64,000 bases of DNA, taken from contig NC_132981.1 in assembly GCF_047496725.1 (NCBI RefSeq), positions 11,023,501-11,087,500 on the forward strand. The letters run 5' to 3'. This document shows positions 1 through 11,689 of this stretch, one piece after another. The notes below the pieces were generated by a model, which was not told the origin of the DNA, made no database searches, and was given only the letters and a program-made list of their open reading frames with translations. How positions within the stretch are numbered: the stretch's first letter is position 1; the number at the start of each line of letters is the position of its first letter. A program made the position numbers and the translations under genes. This stretch comes from Anoplolepis gracilipes. Lineage: Eukaryota; Arthropoda; Insecta; Hymenoptera; Formicidae.

Positions 1-240
1 CGCCCGGCTTTTCATTCAAGACGTGCCGCACCGATCGAACTAATTAATTCGTCGCACGGCAGGCAGGTCGCCGCGCGAGCCCGCTACGATTTTTACCCGC
101 CTTTTTCCTACATCCCTGTTCTTCACCGAATCCGGAAAGGATCGTGACAGATCATTTCGCCGATACGGAACTAATCCGCTGAATGAAAAACTAGCGCCTC
201 GCACGCGCGCGTTGTCGGCATGCAGCCCGGAATCTTTCAA

Positions 241-1170
241 GGCTGCGCATTCAAGTATACATTTAAGGACAATTCATTAATCCTCGCTCATCATTTCTAT
301 CTTTCGCAAATTATAATATTCTTACAATATTTTCATACTTGCTGATACCCCTTGTGCATTCTTTATATAAAATATGAATAAATTTTGTCAATAATACATT
401 AGTGGAACTAAAAAAAATTATTGTAATTTAATAAATAAAAATGTTTTATATATTCACTTCAATTTCTTTATTAACTCCATATTGCTGGGCTACCATAAAC
501 TGCGGAAAACTGATCGATTTCGAGAGTAATAATAGTCAACTTAACGTAAGAACCTGCAAATTATTTTTCTTTTCTCACGGCAAAAGTAATGAGTTTTTTT
601 TTGCACAAATCTAATAAATTCATCAGAAAAGATAAGTTTTATAAAGTTGGCAACTACAGAACTTGAGTATACATGTTACTACATTATAGATTTTACATTA
701 ACTTCACGTCTTCGTAGAGATAATATATACTCTTCTTGATTGTGTCCGCATAGACGGACATAATTCATCGTTAGTTACTAAAATAACATTGGCGGCAAGT
801 ATCGATCGCCATGCGGTTATCTTGCTCGACAACTCGTTCCCATCGATACTCGATTATGGCATCGGACGGTTATATATATATATGTGCAGCTTTTCTAAAA
901 ATTCGAACATTTCGAGAATCTGTTACTTCTCTGAATGTGTAACGATATAATAAATTGTAACCTATGAAACAATCGATCGTTTCTCCTTCGTCATTCGAAA
1001 AGACAATTCTTACGAAATAATATTTTTTTATCGTGTATAAGCAAATAAACATACATGCATGCATACATGTGTAATCAGAATAAAACCGAGATACTTTCTA
1101 ATCTCTGAATCAAGATTCGAAAGATGACATTTCCCAAATGCGATTACATTTCTCTATATTTTCCTAATTT
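241..1170. other. AT-rich intronic sequence, no gene seen
   Basis: Short A/T runs and no open frame with coding character. The only simple repeat is a short (TA)5 near 875. Nothing regulatory could be supported. Confidence 0.6.
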
Positions 1171-1840
1171 TGCCGATGCACGACGCACGTCGTTCACCGA
1201 TCGCACCGACCCCACCGCATCCTCGAAAGGGTTAAGGTGAACGATCAGCCGCGAGTCAGATTACTTCGGTCGACTTTGTACGCGCCACGTGCTCGTACCG
1301 GAAGCGGCATCAGCACGGCCGATATCTCGTCGCAACCCGTCGGGGTCCGCGGGATTTGCAAACAGGTCGCCGTGGGTGGCTTCGCCCGTTATTAAGCCAC
1401 GGGAGTTAATGGCTTTAGTTTAGTTCGCGTGGCTAATGGGCGTCCCGACGCGCCGCACCGCGCCGCTGGGAATCAGCTGACCGGCCAGCTGGCCCGCGTG
1501 GCTCAGCTCGACGCGTCGCGTCGCGTCGCGTTGCATCGCGACGCTGCGTGCGCGGAACCGCCGGTTGAGAGCCGTCGTCTGCAGGGGTCTCAGATTGGGT
1601 TAGCAAAGGGCGCAGTTTGGAGCGAGGGGGCGACGGCGGCGGCGGCGGCGGCGGCGGCGGTGCCGAGGGAGAGAGCGAGAAAGAGAAAGAGAGAGAGAGA
1701 AGGGAAACTCGAGGGGGACACGCGGAAAGGGGGGCAGCAGGAGGGTGTTATTAGGGGTTGCTCATGGGGTGGCAGTACGATCAATGCCAGGGAGTCATGC
1801 TAGTCCCCAAACCCCTCCCCCGAAGTCTATATATAGCGCG
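1170..1840. promoter_or_regulatory. CpG-rich island, candidate regulatory element
   Basis: An abrupt GC- and CpG-rich block within AT-rich intron. It has an imperfect hairpin GTGGCTT...AAGCCAC at 1376-1400, two CAGCTG E-boxes near 1475-1492, CGCGT pentamer repeats near 1510-1530 and a (CGG)n tract. A TATA-like CTATATATAG follows at about 1828 before a CpG-rich stretch, so a plus-strand start just downstream is possible but has no matching initiator. Open frames here are made of simple-repeat residues. Confidence 0.35.
1631..1661. repeat. (CGG)n microsatellite
   Basis: About ten CGG units in the 1.2-1.8 kb CpG-rich island; read as a poly-Ala tract in one frame, which I treat as a by-product. 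Confidence 0.85.
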
Positions 1841-1941
1841 CGAGTACACACATGTATGGAAGTTGGCGCGTAGACGAGTGAGTGTGTCGAAAGCGTCGCG
1901 CTCTGTTCGTATGTACCGATACACACAGAGTTAATCTATGC

Positions 1942-2022
1942 TAGAGAAGAGAGAAAAGGAAGAGAGGGGGGGAGAGAGAGAGAAAAGGAAGAGAGGGGGG
2001 GGAGAGAGAGAGAGAGAGAGAG
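1942..2022. repeat. GA-rich minisatellite with a 29-bp unit
   Basis: A block AGAGAAAAGGAAGAG followed by G7-G8 occurs at 1950 and again at 1979, then a pure (GA)n tail. The purine-only strand is continuous for about 80 bases. Confidence 0.8.
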
Positions 2023-2330
2023 ATAAAAGGGATAGACGAGGAAGGAAGAAGAATGAAACGCGCGAAGCGCGTAAACGCACGTGTGTGAACGGATATTTTC
2101 AACTCTGGCGGACTTCGGGGCATTATCCTCCGCACGCGACGTGTTTTCCGCGTGTTATTCACCAGTTCGGCAGCAAGTTACTAACGACGACCACGACGAC
2201 GACGACATCGGTCCCATTGATTATACGCGCGGACCCGGCGAATTGTTCGCCATTAATAATCGTCTCGCGATAATATTCCACGCGTGCAAATCGCCTCCGT
2301 ATCTCACTTCGACGATTATTGAACTTTAAA

Positions 2331-2416
2331 CAAGTAAAGTAGGATTAGTTGGTTGAAGTAGAATTCAGCTTCAAACTAATCGACGACTAGGAAAGTAATT
2401 AACTAAAGTTTACTTG
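2331..2416. repeat. Nested inverted repeat
   Basis: Inner arms GATTAGTT..TTGAAG (2343-2358) and CTTCAA.CTAATC (2369-2381) pair with a two-base bulge around a GAATTC-containing loop. Outer arms CAAGTAAA (2331) and TTTACTTG (2409-2416) also pair. It could be a small decayed terminal-inverted-repeat element. No target-site duplication is clear. Confidence 0.5.
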
Positions 2417-2419
2417 CTT

Positions 2420-3360
2420 ATTTACACTCCTAGCGCATAATCCGCGAAATTTTTTTAAAATTTCTAATCTTTAATAATAATTTAATAAAAATATTAAAAA
2501 TTTAAAAAAAAAGTAACAATTTTCATCCGTAATGTATTAATATAGCAAAGAGAAAATAGTACAAGATGTACAATTTTTTGATAGTTTCTTTTCTCTTTTA
2601 TCTCTTTTATCTTTTTAAGAAAAGGGATGGCTAACTAACTGTTGTAGATGAAACGTTAGATTGAAGAGGGGAGAGACTTTCGCAAACACACTGCTGTGTT
2701 GGATATTCGACGTATACACGGCGCATTATGTATCTCAAAGTGATGCACCGCGTGTAATGCGCAATCTGCATGTCATAAGGATAATAATGGCGAAAGGTAC
2801 GAGCAAGCTCGTGCAGGGACATTATCACGAGCTTTAGCCCGTTCACACGCGCGATGCAATACGGTGGTGGCCTAACTGTCGAAGGACGGCGCGACGCAGC
2901 ATTCGCTATTAACGAACCTTTCGTATTGATCGAAGGGACAGTTCTGCCAAATCTGAAATCGCGTCACCAACATAGCGATTATTCGGGAGAGAATCCGTTT
3001 CGTTGAAACATAAACGATAACATTTGGTCTCTTAGTATATCGAGAATCGAGCTATCGTCGACTTTTACTTATATGCGATATAAATAAAAGTCGAGTATTG
3101 AATAATATAATATAGAATTGTTATAGAAAACAATTGTCAAATCCTATATTTTGTATCATGTCTATCAAATTAAATATCTTTTTAATTTCCTGATTAAAGT
3201 CACATACTTTTTATATAATGGAATTTTATGTATATACATATAAAATTAAAGAATCATCATCATCATCATATTTTAGGAACGAATACGACCAGAATAATCC
3301 TTTCAAGCTACTAGATATTTTGAACACTACCGTGAGCAAGCATGATAAATAAAATCGGTC
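2420..3360. other. Mostly AT-rich intron, no gene seen
   Basis: A moderately GC-rich patch at 2640-2960 has no convincing exon. (ATC)n of five units lies near 3254-3268. No other supported feature. Confidence 0.55.
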
Positions 3361-4140
3361 GAATCGCAGATAACGGAAGCGCGCGTGGGCTCGCTCCTCT
3401 TAATTACACGCAGAAATTCGCTCGCCGGGCCAGATTCGGAATAATAGCCGACTCAGCTCTGGCGGCGCCGCCGCCGACGCCGCCGACGCCGCCACAGCAG
3501 CAGTAGCAGTAGCAGTAGCAGCAGCAGCGGCGGCGACGGCTGTTGGAACCACCACCTTACACTTTCCCGAGGACTTTCCGTCGCTGGCGCAGCAGTAATC
3601 GTGCCGCCGCGCCAGCAATTTATCGCTGCCTGTGACGGCGTTTTATCGGCGATATTCCTTCTTTTTTCCACCCTCAGACCCGCCGGATAATTCACCTGGA
3701 CCAAGAGACCCGTCCGATCTCTCGCTCTTCTTCCTCCTTTTCTTCCTGCTTTTTTTTTCCCCCTTCCTACGCGGATGACGATTTCTCCCGGGCATATTTT
3801 GTTAGCATGTTTCTAGACTCGATAGCTAAACCAACCGCCGCAATTTGACTGCGTATAATCCTCGAGAGCCAGAGAGGTCGTATAGTCGGTGCAACTTGGG
3901 TTCCCCGCATGACGGACAGACGTGTCGTGGGAACGGACGAAAAGCGATCGGTCGACTGGGAGAGAGAATCATGCCGCACCGCTGCTTCGCCGCAGCCATA
4001 AAAGAGCAATAATCGAGGCTCGTTTCAAACTCGGGCACTCGGGCTGGCCATTGCTGGAAAAGTGAACGGCGTGAACCTCTCCGTGACGAAATAACGCGCG
4101 GGCAGCAGCGGATTATGGAGTTGCGATATCAAGCGGGAAG
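3360..4140. promoter_or_regulatory. CpG-rich island with compound triplet repeat
   Basis: GC-rich block beginning at GCGCGCGTGGGC and containing a GCC/GCA/GTA compound triplet array. The open frames on the minus strand encode poly-Ala, poly-Arg or poly-Leu from the repeat and are not credible genes. The block may be an intronic control region; that is inferred from composition only. Confidence 0.3.
3461..3540. repeat. Compound trinucleotide array (GCC/GAC, CAG/TAG, CGG)
   Basis: An 80-base run moving from GCC/GAC units to CAG/TAG units and then CGG/CGA units, an unusual three-part triplet array. Confidence 0.85.
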
Positions 4141-4149
4141 AAATTTTAC

Positions 4150-5759
4150 TCTGAATTCGGCGACCGACATTTTACACTAAGAAATGAAAAGAAAGAAAAT
4201 ATCCTGTTTTTTTTTTTTTCAATATGTACGGTCACATGGAAAATGATTTTTCATCTTTATTCATTATATTATTTTTAGAATTTTTCCTCTAGAAAAGTCT
4301 CGTGTCTTTAGCATGATTTATAACAATTGTGCTTGATTTGTAATAATACTGTTGTAATATTGTAATATGTGAGAAAAATATACAAGATACAAGATGTGAT
4401 GGATTGTTGACAATGCTATAATTATTGATATTTCTTCAATAAGAAATGTAAGCTCCGAATATCACATACACACGCGCGCACATACTGTTTTATATAAAAA
4501 GATTGAAACCACATGTTTTTTTTTTTTTTTTTAAATTAATCAGGAAATAATTTTTACGATACGTCAAAATTTATATCTGTTATTTTTCTCATTTAACGAA
4601 ATATAGAAAAGAAAGAAAAATAGAATAATTATTATATAAAAAAAATATTTTACGAATAATTGATTAAAAATAGTAATAAAAAAATGTGAAAAAATATTCA
4701 ACTATATCGTGATCGTTATCAACGCTGTACGTACGAGTTATTCAGTGGCGCAAAGTACTTTACCGGCACATTTACAAGATATTTCGTCATATACCATGTC
4801 GAAATTACGAAGGAGGCGAAACACCATTAGGATAGAAATGAAGGATTCTTCTCTCTTTCTCTCTCTTATTTCGTCATATATGTAGGATGTACTAGATGTG
4901 AGTTTATTACAAGCTGCTTTAGAAATGATTGCTGCATTTTTATCGTAACGCATCACACTCTTAAAACAGTCATTTACAGCGAAATATGTATAAAGAAACG
5001 TTCGCACAATTAGTTCGGCATTTTATAATTTTAATGCAAACACAAATTTCACAATCGTCACAATCATCGTTATTATATTTCGTCATTGTTTCACATTATT
5101 ATCAAACGATGAAAGAAGCACGAAATTAAAAAGCTAGACCTCTTTCTTTAAAAATAATCATATTTTACAGTCATTATTATTGTCACAAATAATCCACATG
5201 CGAGTGTGATTCAATGAAAAAAAAAGTTAAAAGATATAAACAATCGACCTTTAATTTATTATTAAGACGATTCGATAAAGCAAACGTTTTTCGATGCAAC
5301 ATGTGACTAACAAACAGTAAAGAAATAAACTTCGCAGTTTATTCGGCAGTCTTGCTCTGCCCCTTGACCCTCGACGATTAGGTATCAATTAGCAACATCG
5401 CCCACTTTTTAACGAAAGTCCAAAAGTCACAAGTCACAAAATTGATAATTAACCGAACAATAAAAAAGATAAGAGCGGTTCGGCACTTTAACAAAAAACT
5501 TCTCGTGATCGAATATCTATGCAAATAATGAATAAACCATCCGTTACATCCACTGCACTTAAATATATTATAATATCAACATAGATAACAATAATTTAAC
5601 TATTTTTATCAAATTCGCGTACCAATTTATTCATATTTTTATATATCTTATTGTTAAGACAAATTATGTTAAAATCTGCATTTTTAAATCGCTGTGTTAA
5701 TAGTAAAGTATATGATATAAATAGCAATTTTTTAATAATTTTAATTCTAACAAAATCTT
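4150..5759. other. AT-rich intron, no gene seen
   Basis: Contains T-runs (T12 at 4209, T17 at 4516) and AT-rich low-complexity sequence. Open frames are short and have no family resemblance. Confidence 0.6.
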
Positions 5760-5762
5760 TGT

Positions 5763-5814
<52 letters not shown>
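5760..5814. repeat. (TG)14(AG)14 compound microsatellite
   Basis: Clean switch from alternating TG to AG at 5787. It directly precedes the decayed tandem repeat starting near 5815. Confidence 0.95.
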
Positions 5815-6215
5815 CGAGTGTCGAAAATTGATTTATCGCCTGCGTCGCCTCGTAAAATTGGCAGATGGCACATTATAATCACGGCCGACATACAAAACAA
5901 TATAGATGCACAGATATACATATATATCGTATATAAGTAGTTTAATGAAAATATTAGATTAAATTTCTGCTGCTAGTAACGAGGTTTTACCAGCGCACAT
6001 TGAAAATCGCATTATCGCTTGCTTTGCTCCGGGAAAATTGGTAGACGCGATATATTTTAACTGTAGTAAATATACACAGAACACAAGTAGTGTTTGGCGA
6101 GCGTGTTAGATTAAATTTTTGCCGCTAATGAGATTTTCGCGACGTACATCGGAAACTGCATTACCGCTTTTGCTCCGCGGAATTGCCGGACGGTGCCTTT
6201 TAACTCCGCCACGAT
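5815..6215. repeat. Three-unit decayed tandem repeat (about 150-180 bp period)
   Basis: Units 2 and 3 both start TTAGATTAAATTT (5954 and 6106, 152 bp apart). Each continues through TGC(T/C)GCTA, a GCATTA(T/C)CGCTT block and TTTGCTCCG to a TTTTAACT end. Unit 1 (about 5815-5950) shares the central GAAAATTG..TTATCGCC and AAAATTGGCAGA segments. The unit junctions also match (ATATAC...AAGTAGT). All units carry many substitutions and small gaps, so the array is old. Its origin, transposon or local duplication, is unknown. Confidence 0.65.
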
Positions 6216-6534
6216 GACACATTTAAAAATTCGGTTTGTAGGATGCCGCGTAATACCAGAAATCGGTATATATTTTCCTGACTCCAAGCAAATGAAACAA
6301 GCTTATAACAAAATAATCCATTTGTAAATTGTTTATAATAATACGATCGTACGCGTCTCTCTTTGCAGTAAATTAAGGAAGAAGGAACACGCACACCCGT
6401 ACATACAATAGGTATGATCTTTACGCGTTGGAACAAAGCGGTTTCAAAAAACGGTGACACATCTGTTTGAGCTAAATTGCCGTGGGATTACCGGGTTTGA
6501 AGATCCTGAGAAACCGGTTCGGATCGTACAAACG

Positions 6535-6610
6535 AAAAAAAAAAAGAAAAAAAAAAAAAAAAAAAAAAACCCCGCCGATCATTTACTTCCCCTCCCCCCC
6601 CCCCCCCCCC
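6535..6610. repeat. A-rich run (34 A, one G) and C17 run
   Basis: An A tract with a single G at 6546 (6535-6569), then after 24 bases a C17 run (6594-6610). Confidence 0.9.
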
Positions 6611-6619
6611 ATGCCTTTC

Positions 6620-7874
6620 GTGTCAACCTTCCGTTTCAAGTTTCGTTTTCGTCTTCGTTTCCGTCCAGATGCGAATAAAATCTCTGTATGCAAGCGGCTC
6701 AAAGTTAAAAAATTCATGTTAACGTAAAACGTATGATGATAAATGATTATCACATTGGAATTCTAGCAAAATGTTTCGCGTGTAATCGTATGCTTTAATT
6801 GAGATAAACGATGGTTTATATATGTATATGGCACAACATCACGATGATCTCCACAATTCACGAAGGAAACGGAGATCAACGATGTAATCACAATATCACA
6901 TTTCATCAATGCAAACATATCATTATTATACTATCGATCGATCTCGAGTTCTCACTGATTGCGAGGTTCTTTTATTTAATCTATGGGTATCCGCGATATA
7001 AGAGTGCAATTTTTTTTCAATTATGTATATAGAAAACACTTTATACATATCTCCCACGTATGTCTTCTTTTGACTATTATATAAATATCTGTGTCCGAGA
7101 TGAACAGCTCGTCACTTGTGGAATGAACAAAATAACGCGTGTCGCAAACGGTTTAAATTCGGCTCATCGCGTTTCTAACGGAACAACACGATTACCCGAT
7201 GCGGAACCATTTGGTATGCATGCACGCGACATATCGCGCGATTAAAACGGCGACGATAATTTATCGCCGACCGTACGACAAAGGAAACGCAAAACGAAAG
7301 GCCGTCTCGCGGCGATATTACCGGCGCGTTAGCGCTGTTTACACGGAAATGACACGACGCGATAAATCCGTGGTGTCACGGTCCATCGTTGTCCACGCAG
7401 GACTGGAAAGCCTTAATACCGGTTTACGAGAGGCGAGTACGATGGCTTTACGCCGATAAACCACTTCCTCCGACGTTTATTCGGCGATCCTCGGCGATTT
7501 AGACGGACCCCCGAGATCAACCGCTGGAATTGATTTTGCGTATAAACTCACGCGTGCCACGCACGCGCGCGATAATTGCACGCCGTTTGTGTGTGTGTGT
7601 GTGTGTATCGCTCTATTATTGATAAAATAATTATCGGTCGACGACATCGTGTATGAGGGATTAGCGTTAACGCGGCGTCGAACTTGGTGTTCAACGACAA
7701 TTGAGAGAGAAATTTTCATTTTAAATGCAAACGACATTGCCACGGTGGCGGTAATATAATACTATAATTTTTCTCCAGAGAACCAAGTAATTTGAAAATT
7801 TATTATCTTAACAATCGTGCGTTGCTGAAATATTCCTTCTACTTTGCAAAATTCTGCTACTTATTTTTCCATAT
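6620..7874. other. Mixed intron sequence, no gene seen
   Basis: 7120-7570 is CpG-rich and gives open frames rich in Arg, but none has a recognisable domain or credible splice frame. The rest is AT-rich. Confidence 0.55.
7588..7606. repeat. (TG)n microsatellite
   Basis: About nine TG units within the moderately CpG-rich stretch 7080-7700. Confidence 0.85.
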
Positions 7875-7877
7875 AAA

Positions 7878-7933
<56 letters not shown>
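7875..7933. repeat. A12 followed by (AT)24
   Basis: Poly-A passing directly into a pure AT alternation, a pattern often left at the 3' end of a retrotransposed copy, though no body of such an element is recognisable upstream. Confidence 0.95.
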
Positions 7934-7937
<4 letters not shown>

Positions 7938-7939
7938 AA

Positions 7940-9650
7940 TATATGTATATGATTAATGTATAAAACACGTTGAACATAATTAAATATAGTTTGCTTCTAA
8001 TTCAAACAGAGAAATTTGTCGCATTAATATCGTGAGATTTATATGCAACGTTATACATTTCTGACTCAATCCGATGACAATCGTGCAGAATGACGTCGCA
8101 ATGCAATAATGTACCGTTATTAGATAATTCAAATCACACGCACTGAGTAAAAATAATTTCTTCCCGTCATTAAACATCCGCCTTCTCCCGTTAAGACATT
8201 TATCGGAAATTCCAATATGCAAAATATCGCGTTGAAAGGGACAGATCGATTCGAGAACAGAGCGGTCACATTAAAGATGCGTCTCGCAATTTAACAGAGA
8301 GCCAAGACGCCGTCTCTTCGACACAAGGGAACGATAAAACGAACGTCGACGGCATAAAGAAGCAGAGAAGGATAGAATCCCCCTCGTGACTTTTTTTCCA
8401 CGAAGCTGCAAAACACGCAGCGAGAGACACGCGCGGCAAGTCGCCGCGAACGCTCCGATCTCTCGACGAGAGTCGCGCCACGTGGGAGGCTGCTAATTTA
8501 TTGCACATTAACGTCACTCGGCTGTGGCCTGTGAGCGAGCGACTATGCCAGGGGTAGGGAAACCGCGCGTATGCATCTTAGCATGTGTCTCGCGCCAGCG
8601 AGCGACACGTGAAATTTTGATCTAATCGAGGAAAGACCTTCCTGCGTTCGTGCCAGAGACGGTGACACGTAAGACACGATACAATGTCCCAACGAGCACG
8701 AAATGAATCATACCATCGCCGTTTTAATCTATCGTCTGTGCCGCGGTGATACAGCCAAACGCGTCTTCCGTCATCGAAACGTGCTTCGAAAATTATCGCC
8801 AAGCATAATACACGCGGTATTGAAAATATCTGACTCTCATTGACTGTTAAAAAAAGAACTTTACATGAAGTAGGGAGGAAATAAATTTTAAGATCTGATT
8901 GGCGTTGATGTTGTTGAAAATTCATTATAGAGCATCGAAATATGTAAACTTGTAACTCGAAATTAAATCCGGTTTCAATTTTTGGCTTTAGCTCCTCGTA
9001 CGTCTATGTTTAGAAATTGCGTTGTGGATCGTCACCTTCGTTGGATTTGTAGAATTTACTAAAGCTCTATGATTTAAATTAATGTGAAAATATGATCGCT
9101 ATGGGGCAGCACATCGGCGACCTTTACACGTTATATATGAAAACACTCGTCTTAATATACATGCAAATTTGATCCGCGCCGACTGTTGCGGCACAAGTCT
9201 AATGTTAATCCGCCAACGTGCAAATAATAAAGTTGAAATCTCGCACGCACACGGATTATAAGCGCGTTCACTATTGTGCCCGCTATTCTTAGCGTAGTGG
9301 TAATTCGATACGAAGAACGGGAAGGTTGGCATCAAAAACTTATCGTTTTGACCGCGCGTACGATTCGTAACTTTCGACACGATTGCAAGAAAATCGCGCG
9401 CGTTTCCATATCGCACTCGGGATTGTTAAACAAGTAGACGAGCGAGTAGCAGCACGCGACGACCAAACACATCCTCAGTTTCCTCAACCGAACCACGCTG
9501 TCCGTCGTCCTTAATTGGGTTCATGCCGCCTCTGCCGCGTTAATAAACGCAACCAGGCAAGTGCATTCTGCGCATCGCCAAGTCCGGCCACGCGCCGCGA
9601 GCTTACCCCAACAGGCCCTTATAAAGGCTCAATCAGTCTGATCCCGATTG
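7940..9650. other. Intron sequence, no gene seen
   Basis: Contains a CACGTGGG E-box near 8477 and moderately GC-rich patches (8330-8620, 9090-9620). A frame at 8578-8925 on the minus strand is open but has no recognisable domain. Confidence 0.5.
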
Positions 9651-9656
9651 AGTCGT

Positions 9657-9700
9657 TAATTGCCTTAAAGAGGGCAAGGCCTTGCCTTTACGGCACTAAA
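9657..9700. repeat. Loop-less imperfect palindrome
   Basis: The centre GGCAAGGCCTTGCC (9673-9686) is a perfect palindrome. The flanks TGCC(T)TAAAG and CTTTA(C)GGCA extend it to about 35 bases with a small bulge. It could be a cruciform or a dimeric protein site. Confidence 0.65.
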
Positions 9701-10713
9701 GTGCAAAGCCGCGCCGTTTCCAGAGTAGACTGCATCTCGGATATATTGACGCAAAGCGGATGCATCGCGCAATGTTTAAAGAAAATTAATGTCGCATTAA
9801 AAAGGCTCATAACGCGCAATAAGTACAACATTTTTATTTCTCTTTTTCAAGACACTTAATAGACATTCAGAAATGTCGTTAATAAAGCTAGTTTGCAAAA
9901 TAAAATATCACCACCGTGTATTTTCGTGAAATTACAAAATATCTTTTCTCGCATGCGTGAATTGTGTGTTGGCGCTAACGCAACATTCACAACAATTTAA
10001 TCGATCGATTAAATTTTCTTCATTATTACTTCATTATTAGACGGATATTTTATATGGAAGACTAATAAATTACATTTATATTATATTTACGATTATTACG
10101 ATAAATGTGTATAAAAAAGATATGCGTCAATGTATTTGTGCACAAAAAATAATTTAATACCACGATGTCGCATAAATTTCAAATCTTTATTGTTTTCCAA
10201 TACAATCAGAAGACGGAAGAGATTAATGACTGTCTCTCTGGAGGAGGGCGAGAGAGGAGGGAAGGGGGGAGGGCGACGTAATTCGAAAGAACAAAAACTA
10301 TGGTTGGACGCAAAAACGGTGACAATTCAGTAAATGCATAAGGCTGACAAGTACTATTATTTTACCATGTCTATATTTGTTTCATCCATACGCAACACGG
10401 AGTTCCCGCGACTTCGTCCATCTCTTGCGATGGCACCATTAGATAACTCGCTATTCGTTATCGCTCGCGGTTACACACATTACTCAAGGATAGATAAACA
10501 AATCGCGGAACGGTCGCAACACAAACTCGCGCTTCAACGACGCAGGATACGCAGCCAAGATCAACAATCCAACAAGCGATGAAACTAGAAATCGAAAACA
10601 TTCGCCACGATCAGCGATGCAATACGGCCGATATCGTTGAAATTCGATTATTATTGGGATAAAACAATGCGCGTTTTAAAGCTCACAATACGAGAAGTTA
10701 AATTTTTTTAAGC

Positions 10714-10811
10714 ATATTGAAAAAATCTAATAAATCGAATAGCGGAAAAATCTAATAAACCGAATAAAAGAAACAAAAAATTAATTTAATTTAATTTAAT
10801 TTAATTTAATT
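10714..10811. repeat. 26-bp tandem duplication and (TTTAA)n array
   Basis: GAAAAAATCTAATAAATCGA is repeated with few changes 26-27 bases later (10740s). A pentamer TTTAA array of about six units follows at 10781-10811. Confidence 0.75.
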
Positions 10812-11081
10812 CATTAAATTTTACAATAGCTCAAAAAATGACTTGACTAAAAATGATTAAACAAATGAGAAAATTATATTTCAATAATTATAGGTCTTAG
10901 ATTGAATTTCAATAATTTTTCATTTAATGATCTTTAATTTATGCCAGAATAGATCCATTCGTTCGATGGAGGATCATCAATGCCAAGAACCGATTATCAT
11001 TCGAGGGTTTCGTTACACGACACGACGTCGTCGACAATTCAATGCTCACGACACGAGATTTTCCCGCATGCATTACGAGAA

Positions 11082-11083
<2 letters not shown>

Positions 11084-11167
<84 letters not shown>
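11084..11167. repeat. (AT)25(GA)16 compound microsatellite
   Basis: Pure AT alternation to 11134, then GA to 11167. Confidence 0.95.
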
Positions 11168-11170
<3 letters not shown>

Positions 11171-11513
11171 GGCACTTCTCTCTTCTTTCTCTGTTACGTG
11201 TCACCAGCCCTTCGTCTATTCCCGCGCAATACGCCTCCGGGTGCTTCTATAACTTCGTTCTTACACGTTCGTTCTCTTTGCCCCGCGCATCATTCCGTCC
11301 ACGTATATGCGTTTCATAAGTGCAGCTTCCTCCGCATCCGACGGACCTTCTTCATTCACTCTCATGTTCGATGTATTGTCAAGAGGTACTTCTGTCTTCG
11401 TCTCAAACAAGAGCCGCCCTCTTTGCCAATAACAACGGCAATGCCATTAACCGATCTGCCGAGATCTTTCCATTTCTATCTTCACATCTTTGCTTTCTAT
11501 ATATTTTATATAC

Positions 11514-11517
<4 letters not shown>

Positions 11518-11573
<56 letters not shown>
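11518..11573. repeat. (AT)28 microsatellite
   Basis: Second long AT array, 350 bp after the first; open frames across both encode only Ile/Tyr runs. Confidence 0.95.
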
Positions 11574-11575
<2 letters not shown>

Positions 11576-11689
11576 GCCCACTCGTTATCGCGAAGATCAA
11601 TGCAAAATTAATGAGGTGCTCATCTCGACCATGATGATAATCTCGTGTATCATCTTAGATTACAAAACAGACAAAACGAGACATACGTA

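Noticed and set aside
9618..9637. TATAAAG followed by TCAGT as a promoter
   Set aside because: The spacing from TATA to initiator is only about 15 bases.
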